A DNA stretch of 64,000 nucleotides from Molossus alvarezi (GCA_037176705.1 CM073886.1:127564001-127628000), one strand, 5' to 3'; numbered from the stretch's first letter, positions 35,641 through 47,915 are shown. Numbers and translations: made by a program. Notes: a model not told the origin generated them from the sequence alone.

Positions 35641-36650
35641 TGTGCAATATTTCCCTGTGTACCCTAGGTCTTTTCACAGCTAGACAGAAAACTTAGAAAG
35701 TGAGGGGACACCGAGATGGTCCGTACAACCGGAGACCTGGCTCTGGAGCTGCCGCTGACCAGCAGCCGGTCCTGGGAGCTCTGCTTGCCGCTGTGTTGTT
35801 TCCCACGGGGACATCAGAACAGTAGGCCAAACGGAACACAAAAACCACCATGTTAGGGCAGAACGTTTTCTGGATTTAAACTTGCTAAAACTCAGGAGAG
35901 GGGCCGGAAGTTGAGCACCAGTGAATCTGACGAGTGACTTAAAACTCTGACTGCTACGTCGTGGGAAGAGAATAGGAAGAGGGAGCAACGCAACAGATTG
36001 TGCGGACGAACGCCGGTCTTGTCATGCTTTGCCTTGTTTGAACGAGGAAAAAGAAAATTTTAATGAATGTGAATTAGATGAAAAATATTGTAGAAAGCAA
36101 CAAATGCCACAGAATCTTTGGTAAGATTGGTTGCAGCATTCAAAAGAAAATTTTAGAAAAATTTTTGGACATGAGGCTTCAAAACAAGAAGTTGGTAAAA
36201 GAAAAACAAGCATTAAAGCTAATGTATGAAAAACAGAATAAAGAAAATAAAAAACAAAATTAATCTAGAAAAAAGAGAAAAGTTCAACTTAAAAATCAAC
36301 TCCAGGTTTTGCTTCTTTCATACAGATAATAAGTCTACTGAATACAGAGAAAGACATAAATACAAATAATATTGGGAATAAGAGTGGGAGCAATCAATAT
36401 GGATGAGATCAAAAGGGTCAGGTGTTGTAATAATAGTAACATTGAAGTGAAATGGTTAATTTTTACCAATATTAAATATCAGATTGAATTGAGAAGAAAA
36501 TCTGAAAGTAATAAACATAGTTGAAATAAAAAATGTTGTCAAAAACAGTTTCCCCAAAAGATGCTGGTTCAGGTTATTTGTTAAAGAAGTAGTTTTAGGC
36601 TTTCAGAAAACTGCAATTCCCATTTATGGAAAAATATTTCCACTACATAA
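35641..36650. other. Mixed unique sequence, becoming AT-rich
   Basis: Nothing recognisable as a gene. Frames of about 60-100 codons are featureless. Confidence 0.4.
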
Positions 36651-36666
36651 AAAAGATGGAAACTTT

Positions 36667-36901
36667 TTTTTATCCTCACCCGAGGACATTTTTGCATTTA
36701 TCTTCAGATAGAGAGGGGAGAAGAGAGAGAGAGAGAAACATCGATGTGATAAAGACATATCTAGTGGTTGCCACCCACACAACCCCAGACAGGACAGGGG
36801 ACAAACTGCAACTGAGGTACATGCCCTTAGTGGGAACCAAACTTGAGACTTTCTGGTCCATGGACCAATGCTCTAACCACTGAGTCAAACTGGCCAGGGC
36901 A
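36667..36901 (-). mobile_element. VES-type SINE, hairpin-tailed
   Basis: Complete minus-strand copy with tail TCCTC-GGGT-GAGGA. AAGATGGAAACTTT at its left is matched by GAGATGGAAACTTT at 36903-36916. Confidence 0.95.
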
Positions 36902-36939
36902 AGAGATGGAAACTTTCTAATTCACTTTATAAAGGCAGC

Positions 36940-37495
36940 ATAATCCCATAATGTGATAAACATAGATCCCCTAAGCCAGCACACTTATGACTATCAATAC
37001 AAAAATACTAAGAAGATGTTAGCAATCAATTGCACAGATATATTAATTACCTGCTTTATTTCAGATATATAGAAATGTACTGAAATAATTCATCACATAA
37101 ATAAATGAGACAAAAAAAATCCCTTATGATCCAGTGACAGATGCTGAGAATGTATTTAGGAATATTCCTTAGGTATTCCTAATTCATATCTTAGTAAACT
37201 GAAAATAGACTTTTAAGGATACCCTAAATTCTTAATATTACACATGCTACCCAATAGTTTCTTACAAATGAATCAATCTTTCAGTTATAGGTTATTAAAT
37301 GTAAAAAGTTAAACCACAAAATACCAGAAGATAATGTGTTTGTATAATTATATAATTTGGAAGCATGATGTCAAAAGCAGAAACAAAAAAGAAGTTTGAG
37401 TGATTTGATTCCATGATGGTTGAAAACTTCTTTATCACCAAATGTAAAGAAACAAAATACACATATGAACACAGTAAAAGACCAACATTACATCT
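36940..37495 (+). repeat. Ancient L1 ORF2 remnant, left of the HAL1-like insertion
   Basis: The degenerate text around 37090-37190 (AATGAGACAAAAAAAATCCC, GTGACAGATGCTGAGAATGT) resembles the L1 reverse-transcriptase region. It appears to continue at 40186-40960 after the insertion. No open frame survives. Confidence 0.45.
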
Positions 37496-37511
37496 AAAAA
37501 ATGCGATTACA

Positions 37512-38946
37512 TTTGGGACATGCTTCTTTGTTTCCTCATTTTGGCTGCTTCCCTGTGATTGTTTCTATGTATTAGGTAGAGTTGCTATGTCTCCTAGGCT
37601 TTGTAGGGTGGCCTATTGTAGTAGGTGTCCTGTATGGTCCAGGACACCCCAGCTGGGGCCTCAAGGTGCACCCCTAGTGTGGACTGTATACCCTTCTGTT
37701 GTAATTGAGTCTTGATTGCTGTTGGCACATCAGTGGGAGGGCTTTACTCAGGCTGATCAGCTACAAGGATTGGCTGTGCCCACAGACCACTGGCCTCTGA
37801 CTCCCTTGGAGGATCAGCTGTGCAGGGCCCACCACACAGAGCAAGACTTACTTCAGCAGGGCTCTGGTGCCCACTGAGTCCACTCATTGAGTGTGTCACT
37901 TGTGGAGGTGGATGGGTGGTGGTGCTTTGATGTGGTCTGAAGCTGTCCACTGGGTGTGCTGGCTCTGGGGCAAGGTCAGCCTCTGCCTGTGTTCTATCCA
38001 GGGCCACCTGGCATAAGCTACAGAGTTATCTGAAGATGACTGCTGCTTGTGCTGGGCTTGGAGGTGCCCAGGCAGAGCTCAGATGTGAATCAAGGCTGGT
38101 TGCTTCTAGTGCCAGGCCTGGGGCCACTTAACGAGAGGTATGGGGCTCACTGAGACCAGATGCTGCTTGTTTGAGAGAATTTAAGTAACTCTGAAGCAGG
38201 ATCCAAGACAGGCCAATCCTGTGGTAAAGCATTTGGAAACAGCTTGGATGGGCCCGAAAGTTGGGTGGGGCGGGGCCTCAGGGAATCATCGGTGGAGGGG
38301 GGGAGAAACAGTGAGTCAGGTTGCTGAGTCCCAGATATGGCGCCGTCTGCCTGCCCTGTGAGGGAAGGAACAACGGCCTCTCACAGCACGTCTGTCCAGG
38401 AGACAGCTGCCCCTCCATCTCTAGCCCCAATGCCAAACAACTCAGTTCTCCCCATATGTCTCTGGTGCTTTTCAAGATGCCTTCCCTATGCTGAAGCTCA
38501 GAGGGAGTGAGTCCAAGTAAGTCCATGCACAGGCCCTTTAAGAGGAGCTGCCTGAGACTCCTGCAGCCTCAGCCTCCCTGAGCCTCAGTTCCCGCTGGTT
38601 TTTCCAGCCAGAAGTGATGGGGATTCTCCTCCTGGCACTGGAACCCTGAGCTGGGGCCTGGTGTGGGACGGGGACTCCTCAGTCCTCAGGGAGGACCTTC
38701 CCAGCCGAGGTGTCCTCCTGATTTTTATCCACCACAAATGGGTGTGGGACCAGCCTGTCCACACCTCCACCTTCCTACCAGTCTCCATGTGGCTCCTTCT
38801 TTAATCTCATTGTTGTAGGACTTCCTTCAGCTTGATTTCAGGCAGTTCTGAATGATGGTTGTTCTGTAGTTTAGTTGTAACTTTGATGTGGTTGTGGGAG
38901 GAGGCAAGTACCATGTTTAGCTACACTGCCATCTTGACCAGAAGTC
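37512..38946 (-). promoter_or_regulatory. Inverted HAL1-like 5'UTR (long form)
   Basis: Read on the minus strand it starts GACTTCTGGTCAAGATGGC, the same 5' terminus as the other copy. It runs 1435 bp to the ORF1 ATG. It is about 0.5 kb longer than the other 5'UTR because of an extra segment at 37575-38126. Such regions normally contain the internal promoter of L1-type elements; activity here is inferred. Confidence 0.75.
38928..38936 (-). promoter_or_regulatory. YY1-type motif at HAL1-like 5' end
   Basis: On the minus strand CAAGATGGC lies about 10 bases from the element's first nucleotide. YY1 binds CAAGATGGC-like sites, and human L1 carries one in the same position. Confidence 0.55.
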
Positions 38947-39900
38947 ACCTCTAAACTGGAGATAAGCAATCAATCAGACGCAGAGTTCAAAACACTGGCT
39001 ATAAGGATGCTCAAGGAACTTAGTGAGAACTTCAAGGAACTTAGTGAGAATATCAACAACATAAAAAGGACCAGTCAGAAATGAAGGGTGCACTAACTGA
39101 AATAAAGAATAATTGACAGAAAATCAATAGTAGAGTAGGTAAAGCCAAGAAGCAAACCATCAATTTAGAATATAAGGAAGTAAAAAACATCCAATCAGAA
39201 CAGCAAAAAGAAAAAAGAATCCAAAAAAATGAGGATAGGTTAAGGAGCATCTGGGACAACTTCAAGTGTACCAATATTTTCATCATGGGAGTGCCAGAAG
39301 GAGAAGAGAGAGAGAGCAAGAAATCAAAAATCTATTTGAAAAACTAATGACAGAAAACGTCCCTAATTTGGTGAAGGAAACAGACATCCAAGTCCAGGAA
39401 GCACAGAGAGTCCCAAACAAGATGAATCCAAAGAGATCCATACCAGGACACATTATTATCAAAATATCAAAGGTTAAAGACAAAGAATCTTAAAAGCAGA
39501 GAGAGAAAAGCAGTTTGTTACCTACAAAGAAGCTCCCATAAGATTGTCAGTTGATTTCTCAAAAGAAACTTTGCAGGTCAGAAAAGAGTGGCAAGAGATA
39601 TTCAAGGTGATGAAAGGCAACGATCTACAACCAAGATTACACTATCCTACAAAGCTATCATTTATAATTGATGGACATATAAAGAGTTTTCCAGACAAGA
39701 AAAAGCTAAAGGAGTTCATCACCACCAAACCAGTATTATATCAAATGTTGAAGGGTCTTCTTAAGGAGAAGAACAAAAATATGAACAATAAAATGGCAGT
39801 TAATACATATCTATCAACAATTGAATCTACAAACAAAATGAGCAAGCAGAACAGAAACAGACTCCTAGATACAGAGAACTTTTTGTTGGTTTCCAGATAG
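38947..39900 (+). pseudogene. HAL1-like ORF1 (RNA-binding protein), decayed
   Basis: The plus-strand text matches the intact ORF1 at 50688-51602 from about codon 12 onward. The coiled-coil part is broken by stops near 39080-39120. The RRM region (FIMGVPEGEE-like, then NLVKETDIQVQEAQRVPNKM) is readable at 39266-39493. The C-terminal domain (LSVDFSKETLQVRKEWQEIF, then FPDKKKLKEFITTKP) is open at 39544-39900, running past the normal stop in a shifted frame. Several stops and shifts make it non-functional. The missing N terminus follows from the inversion junction. Confidence 0.85.
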
Positions 39901-40185
39901 GAGGGGGCTGGGGGGAATGGGTGAAAAAGATGAAGGAATTAAGAAGTACAAATTAGTTGTTAGACTCATGAACCTCAAAGGGAAGAGGGGGAGAGAGGGC
40001 AGGATGAGATAAACCAAAGAACTTCGATGCATATGTGCACAACCAATGGACACCGACAATAGTGTGGGGAAGGCAGGGGGAAGGAGGGATTGGGAAAGAG
40101 GGGGTCACTGGGGAAGAAAGGGGGGGCATCTGTAATACATTCAAAATAAAGATAAGTTAAAAAATAAAATGAAAATGATGTTACA

Positions 40186-40960
40186 CTGAAAAAAGCATAT
40201 ATGATAGCATATTCATTAATATAAAATGTTTTCTTACAAATTAATGAGTGAAAGATGAATTCTTCAGTAGCTGATTAGGAAAAAATTATTAGAACACATT
40301 TTGCAAGTGGTAAATACAGTTGTCCAATAAACATGATAATGTGTTTAATGACTACAATTAATCTTTGACTTAGAGACATAATGATAAATAATATTTTATC
40401 CATCAGAGCATATCAGAAAACATTAAAAAGAATTTCAATGCATGACATTAGTCAGAGTGTAAGGAAACCATTTTCACACATTCAGGTGGAAATTTATTTG
40501 GCCCAACCTTTCTGAGGACATTTGACAAGTGTCAAAACACTGAACAACCCAACAAGTCTATTCCTATTTTTCCCCCAAGAAAACAATGGTGCAAGTTTAC
40601 AAAATTATATAAACAAGTTTGTTTATCACAGGGTAACAAAAAAGGGTATGTGTATTTGAAACCATACAGTATGAAGATTAGAAAAATAATGTAATATTTC
40701 TAAAGTGATATACCAGGTAAACATTAAACTATTTATTGATGGAAAAATATACACAACACATTAAGTGAACATATCAGCTTATGTTACTGTGTGTGTGTGT
40801 GTGTGAACTCTTTCATAAATCTCAACATCAAAATATTAGCAGTAGTTTTCTTTGAAGGTAGCATTATGAATAATTTTCCTTTTATTTTGTTGTTTATGTA
40901 CATTTTAAATATTTGTCTACATGGGCATACTTGTGCAATAAAGAAAAAACAAAATCTAAA
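40186..40960 (+). repeat. Ancient L1 remnant, right of the HAL1-like insertion
   Basis: ATTAAAAAGAATTTCAATGC through CATTCAGGTGGAAATTTATT and CAACAAGTCTATTCCTATTT follows the order of an old L1-type 3' region. A short (GT)n lies at 40789-40804. Confidence 0.45.
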
Positions 40961-41482
40961 AATAATTTTAGTTACTACAAGACATCAAAAGTTAACTAAG
41001 CCTTCAGGGCATGAGAATTTGCAAATACAGAATCCACAAGTCCCGAGGATGAACTGTACTGTGAACACTGCGGGATACATCCTGTTGTTAAGGGTCTTCT
41101 GGGCCTCACTAGCTAGCACATAGAGCCGGGGCAGTTGTCTCATAGTTACTTGTCCTGGGAATTCCAAGGTGGTGTCGTTCTAACGCCCAGTCACTGTCCT
41201 ACAATTCTTTGTCTCTATCCTCTTACTAACCCAGGCTTTCTAAAGAATCTTACAACTTCCTGGAAAGAAAATTTGAGTCTTTTTGATTGAAGTCTAGAAA
41301 GTACACTGAGCTTCCTTCTCCCCGTGTGTGCACCAAGGATGCTTTTGAGTCTCACTTACATCCTGAAGTGACATGGACTCCCCCCTGCCCACTGCCTTCG
41401 GAATCTGGAAAAGCACAACAAAACCGTCCTTAAAGAAAGTTGCCTTGAGTAAGGTTTTTGAATAAAGCAACATATATTTTAC
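40961..41482. other. Unique sequence, no gene seen
   Basis: Nothing recognisable. Confidence 0.4.
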
Positions 41483-41494
41483 AAAGGAGCTCTG

Positions 41495-41851
41495 GCCCTG
41501 GCTGGTTTGGCTCAATGGTTAGAGCATTGGCCCGTGGCTTTAGAGTCCTGAGTTTGATTTCTGGTTTAAGGCATGTACCTAGGTTGCAGGTTCAGTCCCC
41601 AGCCCAGGGTCAAGCAGGAGGCAACCAATCGATGTGTTTCTCTCTCCCCGTTCTTCCCACTCTATCTAAAAATCAATGGAAAAATATTCTTGGATGAGGA
41701 TTAAAAAAATAATAAAATTTCAATAATTTATGTTTGTGTAACCAATGGACATAGACAACAATGCTGGGGGCGGGGATCGGGAGGAGGGTGTCTAGGGGGG
41801 GAAAAGGAGAAACATCTGTAACAAAAATAAATTAATAAAAATTGCAAAAAG
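41495..41851 (+). mobile_element. SINE / L1 3'-end chimeric retroelement
   Basis: 41495-41710 is a full-length VES-type SINE with its hairpin tail (ATTCTT-GGAT-GAGGAT). It is followed in the same orientation by about 125 bp of 5'-truncated L1 3'UTR: AACCAATGGACATAGACAAC, a G-rich run, AACATCTGTAACAAAAATAA, then A-rich. This L1 end matches the 3'UTR of the L1 at 48620. The only duplication seen brackets the whole unit: AAGGAGCTCTG (41484-41494) and AAGAAGCTCTG (41852-41862). A single insertion of a fused cDNA explains this best. Confidence 0.8.
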
Positions 41852-41862
41852 AAGAAGCTCTG

Positions 41863-43310
41863 AAGTTAGTTATTCAAAGAAGGTTTCATATAGCACTTAG
41901 AAAACAAAGCTAGGAACTTAGAAACATCTTCCCAAGGTGGTTCTCAGCAACAAATCCCATACTGTGACATATGAGCCTAGAATATTTCACTTGGTTGCAA
42001 ATTCACTCTTCTTTGAGGTTAGTTATGAAAAGATTCCCAAGTATCTTTTTTTTTCATTAATAATTTCCATTGTTTAGTAACTACACTTATGTATACATTC
42101 ATCCGAGGTATACTCCGCTTCAAGAGCCAATGATGGACTTGGCATGTTTTAATCTAATTTTGTGCCCAGCAGTTCTGCACCACAAAATTTAAATCTGATG
42201 AAATGCTTTTCTTAAGTTTTCCACTCTCCAGTTCTTCCTCATCCATGTGGAGTCATTTTTATTAGTGGGAAGTGAGGGTATACTCCAGAAAATGAAAGCT
42301 ATTTTCACCACAAAAACAAATGAATAGGCAAACAAGCCTTGCAGAAAATGATATATGTATTTATTTATTACATTTAGGATGCCTGCAGGATGAATGTATG
42401 TGATTAGCAGCAAACTATGAAATCCAGTTCTTGGCCCTTGATGAAATCACTTTTGGATTTGCTTTCAAAATGTTCTTTATTTGTTAGTTATGAACCCTGA
42501 ATGCCTTAGGAAGAAAAAAGTCCTGTCATTCCCTGGACTAAAGGGCCATAAAAATTGAGCAATAAATAATGTAGGCTACCCGAAGATGGTCCGTCATAAT
42601 TGCAATGTACTAAGGGATGCATTGAGGTCTGAATAAATCACCATCCTTTCCACAGAACGCAGTGCATTCATATAGGTTTCACAGAGTTTGGGAGGTGGGC
42701 TAGCTACCCCCTTTTCAATCTGTAGAAAAAAGTGGTAAATGAGAAGAAACAGAATCAGCATCTTTATCTAGTCATTTATGACACTTATATCTATTTAATA
42801 TTATTGGAAATTAAACCTGGCTAACCTAAAAGAAATGGGGTTTGTGTAATGGCATTATAACTTTTTAAACCCACAGGAATGCTTTTGTTTAGATCATTGG
42901 TTGTTTGTTCCTTCTTGAGTGCTTGGTCTGATAAGTGAAGGGTTTCAAAGGGCTGGGAACAGAGCTCAATGTCAGCTTCCAAGTCTTTGCTTGGACCTCT
43001 GTAACAGGGCTGCACACGAAGAATTAGCTACCCCTGGATCACCTTCATAGCTTAGCTTTGCTTCTCCAGCAACTGGGAGGGGTCATACGAGATGCTGTCA
43101 ACACTAGCATGGCCAATATATCATTGTGGGATAGGCTTATGACCTTGGTAGGCTTTTCTTGGCAGCCCGACACTGTAAAGTATCTGCCAGATTTCAGGGT
43201 CTATTGATGGTGCCAAATGTTTTCATTATGTCACCATAGAACTCTGGGTGCTGTTTTTTGTATTAAGCTGCAGGACTCACATTTGGAATTACACACAGAA
43301 AGAGTTGAAA
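41863..43310. other. AT-rich unique sequence, no gene seen
   Basis: No recognisable young repeat or exon. Frames up to 74 codons on the minus strand are featureless. Confidence 0.45.
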
Positions 43311-43329
43311 GGGGCCTAAGAAATTATGT

Positions 43330-43445
43330 AGTCTGGCTCTCCTATTATGGATGAGGAAGCAGAGGTCCCTCTTGGGGAAGAGACTTGCCCAAGATCACGA
43401 AGCTGGTTAGTGGCAGAGCCAGGGCTTAACAATCAGCTCCTCTGA
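43330..43445 (-). repeat. MIR SINE remnant
   Basis: GGATGAGGAAGCAGAGGTCC, AGACTTGCCCAAGATCACGA and TTAGTGGCAGAGCCAGGGCT are strong MIR words in reverse orientation. Confidence 0.85.
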
Positions 43446-43679
43446 GCTTCAGCTTCCTCTCGCTAATGTGTCTGCCACTGTGGGAAAGCCACTCAGCTTT
43501 GCCAAGTCCATGGAAGCAGAAGAAATGCTGAACAGGTAGAAACAGGCGAAGTAATGAAGCATGCCTATTCTTTGTTATTCTCCCAACATAGCTTTAAAAA
43601 CATTTTTGTTGTTTTAGCATTTTTTTTTTTATATTGGTTCACTTAATATTCACTGTTTGGGTCTTTTTTTTTTTTTAAC

Positions 43680-44775
43680 CAATTAACTTATTCGCTTAGG
43701 GACAATTTTCATAGAATAAAACGCACAGACTCCATATAGTCTGAATTCTTTATAAATATAGACACCCACGCACCCATCAACCAAATCAAAAATATGAGAC
43801 ATTTCCATCACCCCAAGAGTTCCCTTATGCCTCTTTGCAGTCAGTCCACACCTCTACCCCAACCAGAGGCAAAAACTATTCTGATCTGTATCATGACCGA
43901 TTGGTTTTGCTTGTTTCAAGTTCACATCAATGAAATCATATAGTATGGATGCTATCGTGGTTGGCTTCTGCTCAGCACAATATTTTGAGATTCTTTAAGA
44001 TGCAGTTGTTTTAGTAGTTTGTTCCTTTTATTTGTGTGTCATATTCCTTTGTGTGGATTATATATTTTTTTGTTTACCCAGTCTCCTGCTGATAGACATC
44101 TGTGTTGTTCTCAGCTTGGGGTTGTTATGAATAAAGGTGCTGTGAGCATTTTTGTGCAAGGATTTTTGTTGGCAGAGGCATTTTTGTTGGTCTTGGGAAT
44201 AGATCTAGAAGTGGAATAGTGGAGGCAGACAGCAGATGCTGCTTACTGCTCTCAGACACTGCTGGAGTTCCCAGAGTGGTCGTACCCTTACCCTCCCTCC
44301 AACAGGACCTGAATAGTTCGATTGCTCCACCATTTTGTCCAAACTTGGTATTGTCACTCTTGATTTTGGATGTTGTGGTTTGGCTGGCATTTCCCTCCTG
44401 ACTAATGATGTTGAACACCTTTTTACATACTTATTGTCCATTGATTCATTTATATTTTTCTGTGATTGTTCAATCTTTTGCCATTCCTAAATAATTGGGT
44501 TTCTCTTTATGTTATTACTTTATGAGTTCTTTTACAAATCTACCTATTACACATATTTTCCCCAGTGTAGAGCTTGACATTTCTTTTTATTAATGGTAAT
44601 TTTTGGTGAGTAGTTTTAAACTGGGGTAAAATTCAGTGCATCTTTCCGTTTTCCTCCATGGTTAGTGTTGTAGTCCTGTCTAAGATATTTTTTCTGTGCT
44701 CCTAGGTCATGAGGGTTTCTCTCCTATGTTTTATTTTATAAATTTTATAATTTTAGCTGTCACATGTAATTCTTG
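43680..44775 (-). mobile_element. Ancient L1M 3' fragment
   Basis: The plus-strand text reads as the reverse of an old L1 ORF2 end and 3' region: TGAAATCATATAGTATGGAT, CTGATAGACATCTGTGTTGT, GTTATGAATAAAGGTGCTGT and ATGTTGAACACCTTTTTACA appear in L1 order. It is much more diverged than the L1 at 48620. No frame survives. Confidence 0.7.
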
Positions 44776-46485
44776 ACTATCTGAATAGAATTAGATATTT
44801 CTGCTTTCGACGGAGCCCATGACCAGTGGAGAGAACAAAACCAACAAAAAATTCAGCTACAACTTCATGACAATGTAATACATTGTAATATATTGCTTCT
44901 CTGATATACCGTGTAAATGCCTCTGCAGAAAGGCCTCTTTTTCTTATATTTCTTTCCAATCAGTACCAGTGAGAAAAGCCCACGATCCTCATGGCCACGG
45001 CTTCTGCCCTCCATGCGTGGACTGAAAGGGAGTCTATTTGTGCAGCTCGCGGCTCCGGGGTTTGATACCAAAGCTCACGTGGCCTGTTCTCTGACTGCTC
45101 CTTTCCAACGTACATTGCCCAGCTCGTGCGTGACATGGCGTTGCTGGCGTTTGTTCTGATGGCCAGATGTGGTGTTTCTCTTTCTGCATTTGCCATTGTG
45201 AATGCACCCTCTTATCAGTTAGGCTCATTTTCCTGCTCTGGGTAGGAGGCCCAGCGGTAGGGCAGCCTTGTGCCACTAGCCACTTAATGTCCCCTCCATC
45301 TTCTTTCTGGTGTCATCTAATACCTGTCTAGTGACTCTCTAAGGTGCAAATCGAATTGGATTATTTTCTGTGCTTGGAGTTGAACAAGCAAATCTGTTCC
45401 AGTCAGACTGCTCTCAAGTCCCTGTGTGAATTCAGTGTGCCCGGAATAAACTGTTTTCTGAGACTTGCTCTCTAACCACAATAGGTATTCCATGGTGCAT
45501 TCTCCCCGACAACAAGCAAACCAGCCTGTTCTTCCATCAGCTCACATTCCAGAGCCTCTCAGCAGGTGAGCTTCTTGTGGTACCCAGAACAGATCTCTCT
45601 CAGCTGACACAGCCTCTAGGCCTGCCTTCGGTGTCACTGAGGTCTTTTAAAAACACACAGATGACGACAGTCAACCTTTCTCTTTAATTTCTGCTCAGGT
45701 CACTGTATGTTGAAAGTCATTATTTGCTTCTAGGCACCATATGCTCAAATGTCAATGAATTAGTAGACACCCTGGGACCTCTCTGTACGCAAGCAATGCA
45801 TTTCTCATGCAAATAAGATTTTCTTAAAATAACATAATTTTCAAATGATGCATATATTACATGCTCATTATATGCAACTTGGAACATAAAAAAAGAAAGA
45901 AAGAAAAAGAAACAGTCCCACCACCCCTCATCTGGAAACACCCATTGTGACTGGTTCATGGTGATTCCTTCAAATCTGTATTCTGAGGGGGTTACATTTA
46001 ACTGAGAAGACTGGGAATCAGGCAAAATGAAGAAGTCCACAGTGAGGAAATAGGATAGGCATAAAAGGAGAAAACTCAGTAGGTAAAACAGTGCTTTTTC
46101 ACAGTAACTCGAAGGGTAGAATGTGTGCATGGGAGCAGGAGGTGATACATTGTCCCACGTCGACGAGGGACAGAGTAAGTTGGGGGTTGAAGTGCACACA
46201 AGGTGCTCTAGCCTCTGCCGGACAGGTTCGGGGAGCTGAGCCGCCAGAGGGGTTCCGCTGGGAGATGGGGAGACAGCGACAGAGTGGATCGAAGGTGTGC
46301 AGAGAGGTGGAGACCACAAGACAAGGAACAGAACAAGCGCACTTTCCCGGGAGCGAGGCGTGCAAAGTGGGGTCTGGACTTCGGGGAGGGAAATGACACC
46401 CAGACTGAACGTGGAGGTTAAAGTAGCAGAAAGAATGTTGAGGGAGAGAACACTTCCAGCGACGTGCTGGGGCCGTGTTTGGGCA
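44776..46485. other. Unique sequence, no gene seen
   Basis: Frames of 80 codons (44917-45276, both strands) and 199 codons (45720-46319, minus) have no domain, signal or family resemblance and are overlapped by other frames. 46100-46420 is GC-richer. Confidence 0.45.
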
Positions 46486-46489
46486 GCAG

Positions 46490-46605
46490 TCTCTGAAATC
46501 CCGGCTCCATCACTGGTCAGCTAGCTGATGACCTTCGGCACACGTGTGACCTTGCCACATCTTTCTGAACGCATTTCCTCGTGCGGCAAAATGAGCTCAG
46601 CCGTC
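46490..46605 (+). repeat. MIR SINE remnant
   Basis: CTGAAATCCCGGCTCCATCA, ACGTGTGACCTTGCCACATC and TTTCCTCGTGCGGCAAAATG track the MIR consensus. Confidence 0.8.
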
Positions 46606-47907
46606 CCGGAGAATGGTCCTGGGAATTACGATTTAGGACGTGTAAAAGGACGAGTGCATCCTGTGGGAGGTGCAGCAGAATATTACACAGCCCCGCAGAC
46701 TGTTCTCATGTATGGTTGGCATTTTACAAGCGGCCAGAACGGGGCTGTGGGCAGCTGGGTGAGCTGTTGTTGTCCCATGGTTAAACGATTTAACTGTTTG
46801 GCATTGAGTTTTCCTCGTCTTCAGCTTTCGTAGTTGAAGTTGTAGTGAAGTGAACATTTCTGTATACATAGCATTTTTCTTCTGTTAATTTAATTCCTCA
46901 CTCCCCACCCCCCACCCCCAATACTTATTAGGTGGGGGAAAACCCAAAATGGCAACTGTCTGGTCAAATGCATGAGGTTTATTTCCTGAGCAACTAGCAC
47001 TGGATGTTTTTACACGTCCCAGAATGTGCGTAGGCTCTGACTTCCCTCAGTGGGAAGCTGGAGTCCCGAAGTGTAGGTCTTCTCACCTTTCCCGCCTACA
47101 GCCTGTCCTGGGAGCAGAAGTAACCGCCCAGACAGCTATAATCGTCCCATTAATTTCTGTTCGTGTTCTGTGTTCCTTATGCAGTGATGGAAGAAATGTA
47201 TCTCCTGTGTCAAAATCGAAATGTGCTTGTCCAAACTGAACAACTGCTTCTGGTATAAACACTCCTGATCTGAGATGCAAGTTGCACTAGGGATTTCCAC
47301 ATCATCTTCAGGGCAACGAAACTGAAGTTGGGCCAAAACCATCATTACCAGCTTCAAAATCAGCAGTATTTACATTTCAATTTATTTTTTAAGCTGCATT
47401 GTCAAGTTTTTTTTTTTTTTTTTTGTATTATCAGATGCCAAAAATGTGTATTTTTAAGTACTATATCCACATTCACTTACAGCGAACCGAGGAGCCAACT
47501 GTGCCTTACTGATTGGTAACCTCAAGGGAGTGGTACATGCGTTGGGGGCATCGCTCGAAGAACTCGTCCAGCCACTGTTGTGTGTGGATTTCCGGTGGCC
47601 TCTGTTTTAATCCTTTGCCTGATATTCTGGTCTTTAAGACAACAGTAAAACTGCTAGTTTGCGTTCTGTCTTTGCACTCGGATCCATCAGGGTTCTGGCG
47701 TACGTAAAACGCTCGGTGAAGTTCTGTGGCATCTTGGCGCTAGGCCCGCCCAGGCTCTGTCCTGTCCGCTGTGGTCAACGGGCCCCAGAGCAGAGCCTGT
47801 GGGCCTGACTTTCAAAACGCTTCGGCCTCACCAGCCAAACCCACTTCTTCCGACATCATGTATTATGTTGTGCGTTGCGTAGAGCAAGTTCTCTTTAGAG
47901 TAATAAT
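46606..47907. other. Unique sequence, no gene seen
   Basis: A T-run at 47408-47424 has no adjacent recognisable retrocopy. Several frames under 105 codons overlap on both strands and look like chance. Confidence 0.45.
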
Positions 47908-47915
47908 AAGAAATA

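Larger units (their letters stand above)
37512..40171 (+). mobile_element. HAL1-like (ORF1-only L1) element with inverted 5' part
   Basis: The two parts of this element face each other. 37512-38946 reads on the minus strand as the complete 5'UTR up to the ORF1 start codon. 38947-40171 reads on the plus strand from about ORF1 codon 12 through ORF1, the 3'UTR and an A-rich tail. Both parts match the complete copy at 50317-52522. There is no ORF2. This is the arrangement made by twin priming. AAAAATGCGATTACA-like flanks (37496 and 40172) may be a decayed duplication. It sits in an older L1 remnant. Confidence 0.85.

Noticed and set aside
37575..38126. Intron in the HAL1-like 5'UTR
   Set aside because: The boundaries of the extra segment in element sense do not show GT and AG at matching positions.
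45720..46319. 199-codon minus-strand open frame
   Set aside because: Overlapped by several other frames, hydrophobic and serine-rich stretches come from CT-rich DNA, and no conserved motif is visible.
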